NCBI RefSeq assembly: GCF_900104525.1
Contig: NZ_LT629711.1
Coordinates: 1,550,001 to 1,614,000 of the forward strand
Source: Pedococcus dokdonensis
GTDB taxonomy: Bacteria > Actinomycetota > Actinomycetes > Actinomycetales > Dermatophilaceae
DNA: 64,000 nt
Direction: 5' to 3'
Made by a program: the position numbers and the translations under genes. A model generated the notes under the pieces. That model was given only the letters and a program-made list of their open reading frames with translations, was not told the DNA's origin and did no database searches. Positions within the stretch are counted from its first letter, which is position 1. Each line of letters begins with the position of its first letter. Positions 8,875-17,595 of this stretch are shown here, one piece after another.

Positions 8875-9906
8875 TCACCTGCTTTTGTCCTGCGCGAGCT
8901 CGTCGAGCAGGAGCCGCGCCAGCTCGGCGGCGGGCAGGGTCCGCAACCGCTCGTGCCCGGTGCCGGCCCAGAGGTGCACGAGCTCCGCCTCGCCGGTCGC
9001 CTTGCCGTGCGCCCGCAGCGGGGCGGTGACGTGGTGCACGTGCGGGTATGCCGCGGGCGCGGCCTCGGTGAACAGCTCGGTCCACGTGGTGACGAGGGCA
9101 CGGGCGCTGCGCCCGGTCAAGGCGCGGGTGACGGTGGTGCCACGGCGGTGGGTCAGCGCGTGGCGGTGCACCGGTGCGGTGCCGGCCTCGGGACAGCCGA
9201 GGAACGCCGTGCCCAGGGCGACGGCGCCGGCCCCCGCCCGCAGCAGGGCGGCGGCGTCGCCGCCCGTCATCACGCCACCCGCGGCCAGCACCGGCAGCGT
9301 GGTCCGGGCGGTCACGGCCGCGACCAGCTCCGCGACACCGAGCTGGACGGCACCGGTGTCCACCGGTCCACCCCGGTGCCCACCGGCCTCCCACCCCTGG
9401 GCCACCAGACCGTCGACCCCGAGCGTCTCGGCCCACTCGACCTCGGACGGCTCGTTGACGGTCACCCACACCTCGGTCCCCACCGCCTGGAGCCGCGTGA
9501 CGACCTCGGCCGGAGGCCACCCGAAGGCGAAGCTCACCAGGGCCGGGGCCGCCTCGACCAAGAGGTCGACCTTGGCCGCGAACGCGTCGTCGTCGTACCG
9601 AGGCGTCCCCAGCTCGACCCCGGCCGCGGCCGCCCACGGGGCCAGCGACGCGGCATACGCGAGGGCGTCCTGCCGCATCGAGGGGAGGTCGGGCGACGGC
9701 GCGAAGACGTTGACCCCGAAGGGCTCGGACGTGCGCTCGCGGAGCGCGACGAGGTCGGCCCGCAGCCGGTCGGGGGCGAGGTAGGCGCCGGCCAGGAAGG
9801 GCACCATCCCGCCGTCGGCCACAGCCGCCGCCAGCTCGACGGTCGACGGGCCGCCGGCCATCGGTGCGAGCACCAGAGGCTGGGCCGACCAGTCGACCGA
9901 CGTCAC
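8875..9906 (-). CDS. nitronate monooxygenase-like FMN protein
   Basis: FMN-dependent TIM-barrel flavoprotein of 343 residues in the NPD/nitronate monooxygenase family, which oxidises nitroalkanes such as propionate 3-nitronate. The family signatures are PLVLAPMAGGPST at the N-terminus, GLVAQGWEAGGHRGG in the middle, and the phosphate-binding VLAAGGVMTGGDAAALLRAG followed by ALGTAFL. GTG 9906 overlaps the DUF3046 stop as GTGA, so I rejected the much longer open frame upstream. Whether the natural substrate is a nitronate is not known; many relatives are uncharacterised. Confidence 0.87.
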   Translation of the reverse strand: MTSVDWSAQPLVLAPMAGGPSTVELAAAVADGGMVPFLAGAYLAPDRLRADLVALRERTSEPFGVNVFAPSPDLPSMRQDALAYAASLAPWAAAAGVELGTPRYDDDAFAAKVDLLVEAAPALVSFAFGWPPAEVVTRLQAVGTEVWVTVNEPSEVEWAETLGVDGLVAQGWEAGGHRGGPVDTGAVQLGVAELVAAVTARTTLPVLAAGGVMTGGDAAALLRAGAGAVALGTAFLGCPEAGTAPVHRHALTHRRGTTVTRALTGRSARALVTTWTELFTEAAPAAYPHVHHVTAPLRAHGKATGEAELVHLWAGTGHERLRTLPAAELARLLLDELAQDKSR

Positions 9907-10124
9907 CGGGTGGGCCGCCGGTCGACGCCCAGTCGACGCGCCTCGGGCACGTCCATGGCGTCGCAGAGCGCCAGCCACACCGTCCGCGGGCTCTCGCCGG
10001 CCTCGAGCGCCTGTGCCACCGTGCGGTCGCCGAGGACTCCCAGCACGTGGTGCTGGGCGAGCGAGGTGGCATAGGTCTCGCCGAACTCGTCGTTCATCAG
10101 GGACCAGAAGTGGCTGAGGCGCAC
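9903..10124 (-). CDS. DUF3046 family small protein
   Basis: Seventy-three-residue protein of an actinobacteria-specific family with no known function. It starts VRLSHFWSLMNDEFGETYA and contains the conserved HHVLGVLGDRTVAQALEAG and VWLALCDAMDVPE. In many actinobacteria this gene lies between clgR and recA, so its place here is consistent, though two transporter and redox genes now separate it from recA. GTG 10124 is chosen because it gives the family-typical N-terminus. Its stop overlaps the flavoprotein start. Confidence 0.88.
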   Translation of the reverse strand: MRLSHFWSLMNDEFGETYATSLAQHHVLGVLGDRTVAQALEAGESPRTVWLALCDAMDVPEARRLGVDRRPTR

Positions 10125-10197
10125 ACGGCGAGTGTAGGCGGGCCGGCCGACGCTCGACCGGCGCCCTGTCGGTGCCGGGTGAGAGGCTGTCACCCTC

Positions 10198-13100
10198 ATG
10201 GCAGCAGACGTCCTCGACCGGTTCTCCCCGGCCACCAGCGAGTGGTTCCGGGGGTCGTTCAGTGCGCCCACGGCAGCCCAGGCCGGCGCGTGGGAGGCGA
10301 TCTCCTCGGGTCAGCACGCGCTGGTGGTCGCGCCGACCGGCTCCGGCAAGACGCTGTCCGCGTTCCTCTGGGCACTCGACCGGCTGGCCGCCGAGCCGCC
10401 GCCGGCCGAGAAGCTCAAGCGCTGCCGGGTGCTCTACGTGTCGCCGATGAAGGCGCTGGCCGTCGACGTCGAGCGCAACCTGCGGTCACCCCTGGTCGGC
10501 ATCGGCCACGCCGCCACCCGGCTCGGTCTCACGCCCCCCGACATCACCGTGTCGGTGCGCTCCGGCGACACCCCCGCCGGTGAGCGGCGGGCCTTTGCCC
10601 GCACCCCCACCGACGTGCTGATCACCACCCCCGAGTCGCTCTTCCTCATCCTCACCTCGCAGGCGCGCGAGGCGCTCGCCGGGGTCGAGACGGTGATCCT
10701 CGACGAGGTGCACGCCGTCGCGGGCACCAAGCGCGGTGCCCACCTCGCCCTCACCCTGGAGCGCCTCGACGCCCTCCTGGACCAGCCCGCACAGCGGATC
10801 GGCCTGTCCGCGACGGTCGAGCCGGTGTCCGAGGTGGCTCGCTACCTCGCCGGCGGCCGGCCGGTCGAGATCGTGCGGCCTCCGTCGACCAAGGAGTGGG
10901 ACCTCGACGTCGTCGTCCCGATCGCCGACATGTCCGCCCTCGGCGAGGTGATCGAGGACGACCTGTCCGGCCCCGCGGCGGGGGCCGAGCGCCGTGCCTC
11001 GATCTGGCCACACGTCGAGGAGCGCATCGTCGACCTGGTGTCGTCGCACCGCTCGACCCTCGTCTTCGCCAACTCCCGTCGGCTCGCGGAGCGGCTCACC
11101 GCCCGGCTCAACGAGATCTGGGACGAGCGGCTCGAGACCATGCGCGAGGCGCGTGAGGACGACGAGGATCCGGCCGAGCCGGCCGCTCCGACGCCTCGCC
11201 AGGGCGCGGCCCGGACGCCCGCGCAGCTGATGGCCCAGTCCGGCGCGTCGTCGGGCGCCCCGCCGGTGCTGGCGCGGGCCCACCACGGCTCGGTCAGCAA
11301 GGAGCACCGCCAGCTCATCGAAGAGGACCTCAAGGCAGGCCGACTGCCCGCCGTCGTGGCGACCAGCTCGCTCGAGCTGGGGATCGACATGGGCGCGGTC
11401 GACCTCGTCATCCAGGTCGAGTCCCCACCCTCGGTGGCTTCGGGGCTCCAGCGCGTCGGACGAGCCGGTCACCAGGTCGGCGCGGTGTCGCGGGGCGTGT
11501 TGTTCCCGAAGTTCCGCGGCGACCTGGTCCAGACCGCCGTGGTGGTGGAGCGGATGCGGGCAGGTGCCATCGAGTCGTTGCGGGTCCCGGCCAACCCGGT
11601 CGACGTGCTGGCCCAGCAGGTGGTGGCGATGTGCGCCCTCGACGACTGGACCGTCGACGACCTCGAAGCCGTGGTGCGCCGGGCGACCCCCTTCGCCGCC
11701 CTGCCCCGGACGATCCTCGAGTCCGTCCTCGACATGTTGTCCGGGCGCTACCCGAGCGACGAGTTCGCCGAGCTGCGCCCGCGCATCGTGTGGGACCGCG
11801 TCACCGGCGTGCTGTCCGGCCGCCCGGGCGCCCAACGCCTCGCGGTCACGTCGGGCGGCACGATCCCCGACCGTGGCCTCTACGCCGTGTTCCTCGCCTC
11901 CAGCGAGGGTGCCGGTCGCCGGGTCGGCGAGCTCGACGAGGAGATGGTCTACGAGTCGCGGGTCGGCGACGTGTTCACGCTCGGCACCTCCACCTGGCGG
12001 ATCGAGGACATCACCCACGACCGGGTGCTGGTCACCCCGGCGCCGGGGCTGCCCGGCCGCCTCCCGTTCTGGAAGGGCGACCAGCAGGGCCGGCCGGCCG
12101 AGCTGGGGAGGGCCGTCGGGACCTTCGTCCGCGAGGTCGTCGGCCTGGCGCCAGCCAAGGCCCGGGCGCGGGTCGAGGCCGCGGGGCTCGACGAGTGGGC
12201 CGCCGACAACCTGTTGGGATACCTCGCCGAGCAGCAGGAGGCCACCCGGCACGTGCCCGACGACCGCACCATCGTCGTCGAGCGGTTCCGCGACGAGATC
12301 GGCGACTGGCGGGTCGCCGTCCACTCGCCGTTCGGCGGGCAGGTGCACGCGCCCTGGGCGCTCTGCGTCTCGGCCCGGATGCGCGAGCGCTACGGCGTCG
12401 ACGTCCAGGCCATGCACGGCGACGACGGCATCGTCTTCCGGTTGCCCGACCTCGAGTTCGAGGACGACGGCAGCCCTGGTCATGGCTCCGGCCGCGGGGT
12501 GGGGGCCGAGCTGCTCGAGCTGGTGCGGCTGGACGCCGACGACGTGCACGACCTCGTGACCGCCGAGATCGGCGGGTCCGCCCTGTTCGCCGCACGGTTC
12601 CGTGAGTGCGCCTCGCGGGCGCTGCTCCTGCCCCGCCGTCGCCCCGACCGACGGCAACCGCTGTGGCAGCAGCGCCAGCGGGCGGCCCAGCTGCTCGAGG
12701 TGGCCAGCCAGTACGCGTCCTTCCCGATCGTGCTCGAGACCGTCCGCGAGTGCGTCCAGGACGTGTTCGACGTCCCCGGGCTCACCGCGCTGATGCGCTC
12801 GATCGAGTCGCGCGAGGTGACCCTGGTCGACGTCGAGTCGTCCCAGCCCTCACCGTTCGCACGGTCGCTGATGTTCGGCTACGTCGCCCAGTTCCTCTAC
12901 GAGGGCGACTCCCCGCTCGCCGAGAAGCGCGCCGCCGCCCTGGCCCTCGACCCGACCCTCCTGGCGGAGCTGCTCGGGCGTGGCGAGGGCCTGTCGCTGC
13001 GCGACCTGCTCGACCCCGCCGAGGTGACCCGCACCGAGTCAGAGCTGCAGCGGCTGGTCGCCGAGCGCGCCTGCCGCGACGCCGAGGACGTCGCCGACCT

Positions 13101-14949
13101 GCTGCGGGTGCTCGGCCCGCTCCCTCTCGACGCGATCCAGGCCCGCTCGCAGGCGGCTCTCACCCACCAGGAGATCGGCGGCTGGCTGGTCGACCTCGAG
13201 GGCGCCCGCCGGGTGATCCGGGTGCGGGTGGCCGGGCAGGAGCGGTGGGCGGCCATCGAGGACGCCGGTCGGCTCCGCGACGCACTGGGCTGCTCGTTGC
13301 CGGTGGGGGTGCCGCAGACCTTCCTCGAGTCGGTGCCCGACCCGCTCGGCGACCTGGTCCGCCGTTACGCCCGCACGCACGGCCCGTTCCCCGCCGCGGC
13401 AGTCGCGGCGTGGTGGGGCGTCGGGCCGGCGGTCGCCCTCGACGCGCTGCGCCGACTGGTCTCCTCCGGGCGGGTGGTCGAGGGTGAGCTGCTCCCCACC
13501 GAGAACGGCGGCGGCGTCCACGGCCTCGACTACTGTGACGCCGAGGTGCTCCGGCTGCTGCGTCGCCGGTCCCTGGCCGCCCTGCGTGCCGAGGTCGAGC
13601 CGGTCCCGGCCGTCGAGCTGGCCCGCTTCCTCCCCCAGTGGCAGTCGGTCGGCGGTGGTCTGCGCGGACGCGAGGGACTCGTGCGGGCCATCGAGCAGCT
13701 GGCTGGAGCGGTGCTGCCCGCGAGCGCGCTCGAGAGCCTGGTGCTGCCCTCCCGCGTGGTCGACTACTCCCCGGCGCTCCTCGACGACCTGACCAGCAGC
13801 GGCGAGGTGCTCTGGCGCGGTCACGGGTCGTTGCCCGGTGACGACGGCTGGGTCTCGCTGCACCTGGCCGACACCGCCCACCTGACCCTCGCGCCGTTGT
13901 CCGAGCGGGCGCTGACCGAGACCGAGCAAGCGGTCGTCGACGCGCTGGCCGGAGGCGGCGCCTACTTCTTCCGCACCCTGTCCGATGCCGTCGGCAGCAC
14001 CGACGACGAGCAGCTGCTCGCCGACCTCTGGACGCTCGCATGGGACGGCCGGGTCAGCAACGACACCCTCAGCCCGCTGCGTGGTCTGCTCTCCGGTGGC
14101 CGCACCACCCACAAGCGCACCCGCAGTGGCCCGCGGACGACCCGCTATGCCGGTCGGCGCGGCTCGCTGGGCGCGCTCTCCGGCCAGCGTGGGCTCGGCC
14201 GGGCTGCTCTCCCCACCCGCAGCGGGCCGGCCGCGGGGGCGGGGCGCTGGTCCCTGCTCCCCGAGGTGGAGCAGGACACCACCGTGCGGGCCTACGCGAC
14301 GGCCGAGGTCCTGCTCGACCGCTATGGCGTCGTGACCCGCGGCTCCGTGGTCGCCGAGGACGTGCCGGGCGGGTTCGCCGGGGTCTACCGCGTGCTCGCG
14401 GCCGCCGAGGAGTCGGGGCGGGTGCGGCGTGGCTACTTCGTGGAGTCGTTGGGCGCTTCCCAGTTCTCGACGACCGGTGCCGTCGACCGGCTCCGTGCCG
14501 GCGCCCGACCGGTCGGCGACGAGGCCGACCACAGCGTGCCGGCCATGGTGCTGGCGGCCACCGACCCGGCCAACCCCTACGGCGCGGCGCTGCCCTGGCC
14601 CGACCGCGCCCTGGCCGCCGACGAGTCGCAGGAGGCCGGTGCGCCCACGGGCAAGCGGGGGCACCAGCCGGCCCGCAAGGCCGGGGCCCTGGTCGTGCTC
14701 GTCGACGGCGAGCTGGTCCTCTACGTCGAGCGTGGCGGCAAGACCCTGCTCTCCTGGACCCAGGACGACCAGTCGCTGCAGGGCGCGGCCGATGCGCTGG
14801 CCCTGGCCGTCCGCGAGGGCGCGCTGGGTCGGCTCACCGTCGAGAAGGCCGACGGCGACGCGGTGCTCGGCTCCGACCACCCCCTCGCGTCCGCGCTGGC
14901 CAAGGCCGGGTTCCACGCCACCCCCCGCGGGTTGCGGCTGCGCCGGTGA
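10198..14949 (+). CDS. lhr: ATP-dependent helicase Lhr (long form)
   Basis: Giant superfamily 2 helicase of 1583 residues, a 3'-5' DNA translocase tied to DNA repair. Visible motifs: APTGSGKT at 45-52, SPMKALAVD (Ia), TTPESL (Ib), DEVH at 169-172, SAT (III), VATSSLELGIDMG (V) and QRVGRAGHQ (VI), followed by winged-helix and Lhr-core regions and a long C-terminal domain. Size and order match full-length mycobacterial Lhr. Residues about 1300-1350 are a basic low-complexity linker (RTTHKRTRSGPRTTRYAGRR). A gap of six bases separates it from nei2 downstream; mycobacteria have the same lhr-nei pairing. It diverges from DUF3046 across about 73 nt. Confidence 0.95.
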   Translation: MAADVLDRFSPATSEWFRGSFSAPTAAQAGAWEAISSGQHALVVAPTGSGKTLSAFLWALDRLAAEPPPAEKLKRCRVLYVSPMKALAVDVERNLRSPLVGIGHAATRLGLTPPDITVSVRSGDTPAGERRAFARTPTDVLITTPESLFLILTSQAREALAGVETVILDEVHAVAGTKRGAHLALTLERLDALLDQPAQRIGLSATVEPVSEVARYLAGGRPVEIVRPPSTKEWDLDVVVPIADMSALGEVIEDDLSGPAAGAERRASIWPHVEERIVDLVSSHRSTLVFANSRRLAERLTARLNEIWDERLETMREAREDDEDPAEPAAPTPRQGAARTPAQLMAQSGASSGAPPVLARAHHGSVSKEHRQLIEEDLKAGRLPAVVATSSLELGIDMGAVDLVIQVESPPSVASGLQRVGRAGHQVGAVSRGVLFPKFRGDLVQTAVVVERMRAGAIESLRVPANPVDVLAQQVVAMCALDDWTVDDLEAVVRRATPFAALPRTILESVLDMLSGRYPSDEFAELRPRIVWDRVTGVLSGRPGAQRLAVTSGGTIPDRGLYAVFLASSEGAGRRVGELDEEMVYESRVGDVFTLGTSTWRIEDITHDRVLVTPAPGLPGRLPFWKGDQQGRPAELGRAVGTFVREVVGLAPAKARARVEAAGLDEWAADNLLGYLAEQQEATRHVPDDRTIVVERFRDEIGDWRVAVHSPFGGQVHAPWALCVSARMRERYGVDVQAMHGDDGIVFRLPDLEFEDDGSPGHGSGRGVGAELLELVRLDADDVHDLVTAEIGGSALFAARFRECASRALLLPRRRPDRRQPLWQQRQRAAQLLEVASQYASFPIVLETVRECVQDVFDVPGLTALMRSIESREVTLVDVESSQPSPFARSLMFGYVAQFLYEGDSPLAEKRAAALALDPTLLAELLGRGEGLSLRDLLDPAEVTRTESELQRLVAERACRDAEDVADLLRVLGPLPLDAIQARSQAALTHQEIGGWLVDLEGARRVIRVRVAGQERWAAIEDAGRLRDALGCSLPVGVPQTFLESVPDPLGDLVRRYARTHGPFPAAAVAAWWGVGPAVALDALRRLVSSGRVVEGELLPTENGGGVHGLDYCDAEVLRLLRRRSLAALRAEVEPVPAVELARFLPQWQSVGGGLRGREGLVRAIEQLAGAVLPASALESLVLPSRVVDYSPALLDDLTSSGEVLWRGHGSLPGDDGWVSLHLADTAHLTLAPLSERALTETEQAVVDALAGGGAYFFRTLSDAVGSTDDEQLLADLWTLAWDGRVSNDTLSPLRGLLSGGRTTHKRTRSGPRTTRYAGRRGSLGALSGQRGLGRAALPTRSGPAAGAGRWSLLPEVEQDTTVRAYATAEVLLDRYGVVTRGSVVAEDVPGGFAGVYRVLAAAEESGRVRRGYFVESLGASQFSTTGAVDRLRAGARPVGDEADHSVPAMVLAATDPANPYGAALPWPDRALAADESQEAGAPTGKRGHQPARKAGALVVLVDGELVLYVERGGKTLLSWTQDDQSLQGAADALALAVREGALGRLTVEKADGDAVLGSDHPLASALAKAGFHATPRGLRLRR

Positions 14950-14955
14950 CGCGCG

Positions 14956-15822
14956 ATGCCTGAGGGCGACACGGTCTGGCGCACCGCGACCCGGCTGCAC
15001 AAGGCCTTGGCCGGTGCCGAGGTCGTGCTCTGCGACTTGCGTTTCCCCGATCTCGCCACGGTCGACCTGCGCGGCGCCATGACGCTCGAGGTGGTCAGTC
15101 GGGGCAAGCACGTGCTGCATCGGTTCGACAGCGGGGTGACCCTGCACTCGCACCTGCGGATGGAGGGTCAGTGGCGCGTCGAGTCACCCGCCGACACCGC
15201 CCGGTGGCTGCGCCGCGACGACCTGCGGGCCGCGATCGGCACGGCGGCCTGGTCCGGACTGGGTCTGCGACTGGGTCTGCTCGAGCTCGTCGCCACGAGC
15301 GCCGAGTCGACGGTGGTCGGCCACCTGGGACCAGACCTGCTCGGAGCCGACTGGGACCTGCCGACTGCAGTGGCCAACCTGCGGGCGTCCGGTGACACCA
15401 TCGGATCCGCTCTGCTCGACCAACGCAACCTGGCCGGGATCGGCACCCTCTGGGCGAGCGAGTCGCTGTTCCTGACCCGGATCGGCCCGTGGACGCCGGC
15501 CGCCGACCTCGACCCGGGTGACCTCGAGCGCGTCGTCAGCAGAGCCCACGCGCTGCTCGACCAGGCGCGCCACCACGCCGTGCAGTCGAGCACCGGGGTC
15601 CGGCGGCGGGGCGAGGAGCACTTCGTCCACGCGAGGTCCGGTCGGCCGTGTCGTCGCTGCGGCACCACCGTGCGCGTGGCGATGATCGGACCGGCGCTGC
15701 GCGAGCGGACGATGTTCTACTGCCCCGGGTGCCAGCACGGGCTGGGGCCGACCGATGACGGTCGACCGCAACGACCGATGGGGTCCACGTCAGGTCGGGC
15801 CGGCACCTACCGACGCGCCTGA
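14956..15822 (+). CDS. nei2: endonuclease VIII-like DNA glycosylase/AP lyase (Nei2)
   Basis: Fpg/Nei family base-excision enzyme of 288 residues that removes oxidised pyrimidines. MPEGDTVWR supplies the catalytic Pro2 and Glu3. The helix-two-turn-helix has SALLDQRNLAGIGTLWASE. A C-terminal zinc finger has CRRC and, 20 residues on, CPGC. It starts 6 nt after lhr and must be cotranscribed with it. About 25 extra residues follow the zinc finger and look unstructured. The next 85 bp are a tandem repeat shared with the tail of the convergent clgR gene. Confidence 0.93.
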   Translation: MPEGDTVWRTATRLHKALAGAEVVLCDLRFPDLATVDLRGAMTLEVVSRGKHVLHRFDSGVTLHSHLRMEGQWRVESPADTARWLRRDDLRAAIGTAAWSGLGLRLGLLELVATSAESTVVGHLGPDLLGADWDLPTAVANLRASGDTIGSALLDQRNLAGIGTLWASESLFLTRIGPWTPAADLDPGDLERVVSRAHALLDQARHHAVQSSTGVRRRGEEHFVHARSGRPCRRCGTTVRVAMIGPALRERTMFYCPGCQHGLGPTDDGRPQRPMGSTSGRAGTYRRA

Positions 15823-15829
15823 GCCGCTC

Positions 15830-15914
15830 GGATCAGGCAGCAGTGGCGATCAGGCAGCAGTGACGATCAGGCAGCAGTGGCGATCAGGCAGCAGTGGCGA
15901 TCAGGCAGCGGAGG
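15830..15914. repeat. 17-bp tandem repeat, five copies
   Basis: Five contiguous units of consensus cgatcaggcagcagtgg start at 15830, 15847, 15864, 15881 and 15898. They differ by single bases except the last, which differs at two. The array fills the space between the convergent nei2 and clgR genes and enters clgR: the last unit supplies its stop codon and the codons just before it. I see no U-run, and the unit is not itself a hairpin. Confidence 0.93.
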
Positions 15915-16200
15915 CGGAGACCATCGCCGAGGCCGGCAGCGGCAGCGACACCGGCGCGGTCAGCGCCTCGGTCTCGGCGACCCGCTCGGACACCTGGCCG
16001 AGCACCTCGCTGAGCGGCAGGTGCAGGGCCCCACAGATCGAGGCGAGCAGCTCGGAGGAGGCTTCCTTCTCCCCACGCTCGACCTCACTGAGGTAGCCGA
16101 GGGAGACGGAGGCGGCGGCGGAGACCTCGCGCAGGGTGCGCCCCTGGGTCTGGCGCTGCTCGCGGAGCACGTCACCGAGCTCACGACGAAGCAGGATCAT
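15901..16200 (-). CDS. clgR: XRE-family transcriptional regulator, ClgR-like
   Basis: Ninety-nine-residue helix-turn-helix protein starting [17 protein letters not shown]. The [23 protein letters not shown] is followed by [18 protein letters not shown], the pattern of ClgR, the actinobacterial activator of clp protease and other stress genes. ATG 16200 has a strong GGAGGAG five bases upstream, which fixes the start against a longer reading. The C-terminus ([13 protein letters not shown]) is low complexity and its last codons are made of the 17-bp repeat. It follows cinA, as in other actinobacteria. Confidence 0.88.
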   Translation of the reverse strand: MILLRRELGDVLREQRQTQGRTLREVSAAASVSLGYLSEVERGEKEASSELLASICGALHLPLSEVLGQVSERVAETEALTAPVSLPLPASAMVSASAA

Positions 16201-16341
16201 GGCGCCTCCTCCACTGACTGGTGCTGACCGACGAAAGGGTGGTGCTGCAACTGCGGCCACGGTCGGACCGTGGACACCAACGTTACCCCGTGGGCCTGAC
16301 GCTTCGCGCGCAGGATTCGAAGAACACGCGGCACGATTGCG

Positions 16342-16893
16342 TCAACCGTCCGCAGGGCGAGAATCTTCCGTCCCACCCTCCTCACCCGCCTCGGGGTCGG
16401 TGAGCAGGGCCGAGCAGAGGTCGAGCGCTCGCGCCACCGTGGTCGCTCGGATCGCGGTCCGGTCGCCGCTGAGCGCGAGCTCACGGGCCACCACCCGGTC
16501 CGCGAACGCCACTGCCACGAACACCGTGCCCACCGACCGGCCGTCCTGCGGGTCGGGTCCGGCCACCCCGGTCGTGGCGATCCCGACGTCGGCTCCCAGC
16601 ACGCGGCGGACGCCGGTGGCCATCTGCCGCGCCACCTCGGCCTGCACGGCCCCGCCCGTGGTGAGCAGGTCGGCGTCGACGCCGAGCAGCTCGGCCTTGA
16701 GCTCGGTCGCATAGGCGACGACGGACCCACGCACGACCGCCGAGGAGCCGGGCACCGAGGTGAGGGCGGCGCAGACCAGCCCGCCGGTCAGCGACTCGGC
16801 GGTCGCCACCGTGCGGCCGGCTGCCACCAATGCGCCGACCACCTCGGGAGCCGGGCTCACCAGGCCACCGCCGGCAGCGTGGCCGTCCGGCAT
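16342..16893 (-). CDS. cinA: CinA-family nicotinamide-nucleotide amidohydrolase (PncC)
   Basis: Stand-alone C-terminal CinA domain of 183 residues; family members deamidate nicotinamide mononucleotide for NAD recycling. Motifs: TVATAESLTGGLVCAALTSV, then GSVVAYATELKAELLGV and GIATTGVAGPDPQDGRSVGT. The acidic C-terminal tail (EAGEEGGTEDSRPADG) is probably disordered. It sits between pgsA and clgR, the usual actinobacterial context. The 141 nt between its stop and clgR is the likely site of a clgR promoter; I see no clear operator there. Confidence 0.92.
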   Translation of the reverse strand: MPDGHAAGGGLVSPAPEVVGALVAAGRTVATAESLTGGLVCAALTSVPGSSAVVRGSVVAYATELKAELLGVDADLLTTGGAVQAEVARQMATGVRRVLGADVGIATTGVAGPDPQDGRSVGTVFVAVAFADRVVARELALSGDRTAIRATTVARALDLCSALLTDPEAGEEGGTEDSRPADG

Positions 16894-16929
16894 GCAGCGC
16901 TACGCAGCCCGTCGGCGTGGTTCACCGCG

Positions 16930-17595
16930 TCACCCCTGCCGCGCCGCCCGGCGAGCCCGCTTCATCGCAGACCGCTCGCTCGTCTGGCGCAGCCGCAGCG
17001 CCTTGACGGCGATGTCCAGACCGGTCACCACGGTCACCGTGACAGCCAGACCGAGGATGACGTCGGCCACCGTCGCCCAGGTGTCCGCCCCGGAGAACGA
17101 CGCGAGCGGCAGGGTGAGCAGCAGCAGCCCGAAGAACTGCAGGGTCGTCTTCACCTTCCCCCCTCGTCCGGCCGGCATGACGCCGTGCCGGATGACGAAG
17201 AACCGCAGGACGGTCACCCCCCACTCGCGGACGAGCACGACGACGGTCACCCACCACGGGAGCTCACCGAGCACCGAGAGACCGACGAACGCCATACCCA
17301 TCAGGGTCTTGTCGGCGATCGGGTCGGCGATCTTGCCGAAGTTGGTGATCAGACCACGTCGGCGGGCCAGCTCGCCGTCCACCCGGTCGGTCAGGGTGGC
17401 GACCACGAAGACGCCGGCAGCGGCCCACCGCATGCCGGGGCGGTCGCCGCCGTCGAAGAGGAGCAGCCACGCATACACCGGGACCAGGAGGATCCGCGCC
17501 ACCGTGAGGGCGTTGGCGATGTTCCACGAGCTGGGTGGGGGCACCGCGACCGGGGTGGCGATCGGGTCGGGCGCCGGCGAGGACTCGCTCAGCAT
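16930..17595 (-). CDS. pgsA: CDP-diacylglycerol--glycerol-3-phosphate 3-phosphatidyltransferase
   Basis: Integral membrane enzyme of 221 residues that makes phosphatidylglycerol phosphate. It carries the CDP-alcohol phosphotransferase signature D-G-x2-A-R-x8-G-x3-D-x3-D, running from DGELAR through the G of NFGK to ADPIADK. About five membrane spans follow the start [23 protein letters not shown] 17595 overlaps the rimO stop by 7 nt. The Pro/Ala-rich N-terminus ([20 protein letters not shown]) precedes the domain. A related assignment such as phosphatidylinositol phosphate synthase is less likely, since actinobacterial genomes place pgsA exactly here. Confidence 0.93.
   Translation of the reverse strand: MLSESSPAPDPIATPVAVPPPSSWNIANALTVARILLVPVYAWLLLFDGGDRPGMRWAAAGVFVVATLTDRVDGELARRRGLITNFGKIADPIADKTLMGMAFVGLSVLGELPWWVTVVVLVREWGVTVLRFFVIRHGVMPAGRGGKVKTTLQFFGLLLLTLPLASFSGADTWATVADVILGLAVTVTVVTGLDIAVKALRLRQTSERSAMKRARRAARQG

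Noticed and set aside
9907..10317. Extension of the nitronate monooxygenase-like protein to over 480 residues
   Set aside because: The extra part overlaps DUF3046 in another frame and the lhr start; the GTGA overlap and flavoprotein N-terminus support GTG 9906.
16261..16341. ClgR or LexA operator upstream of clgR (ttcgaagaacacg region)
   Set aside because: The spacing and second half-site do not fit TCGAAC-N4-GTTCGA, and no clear ClgR palindrome is present.
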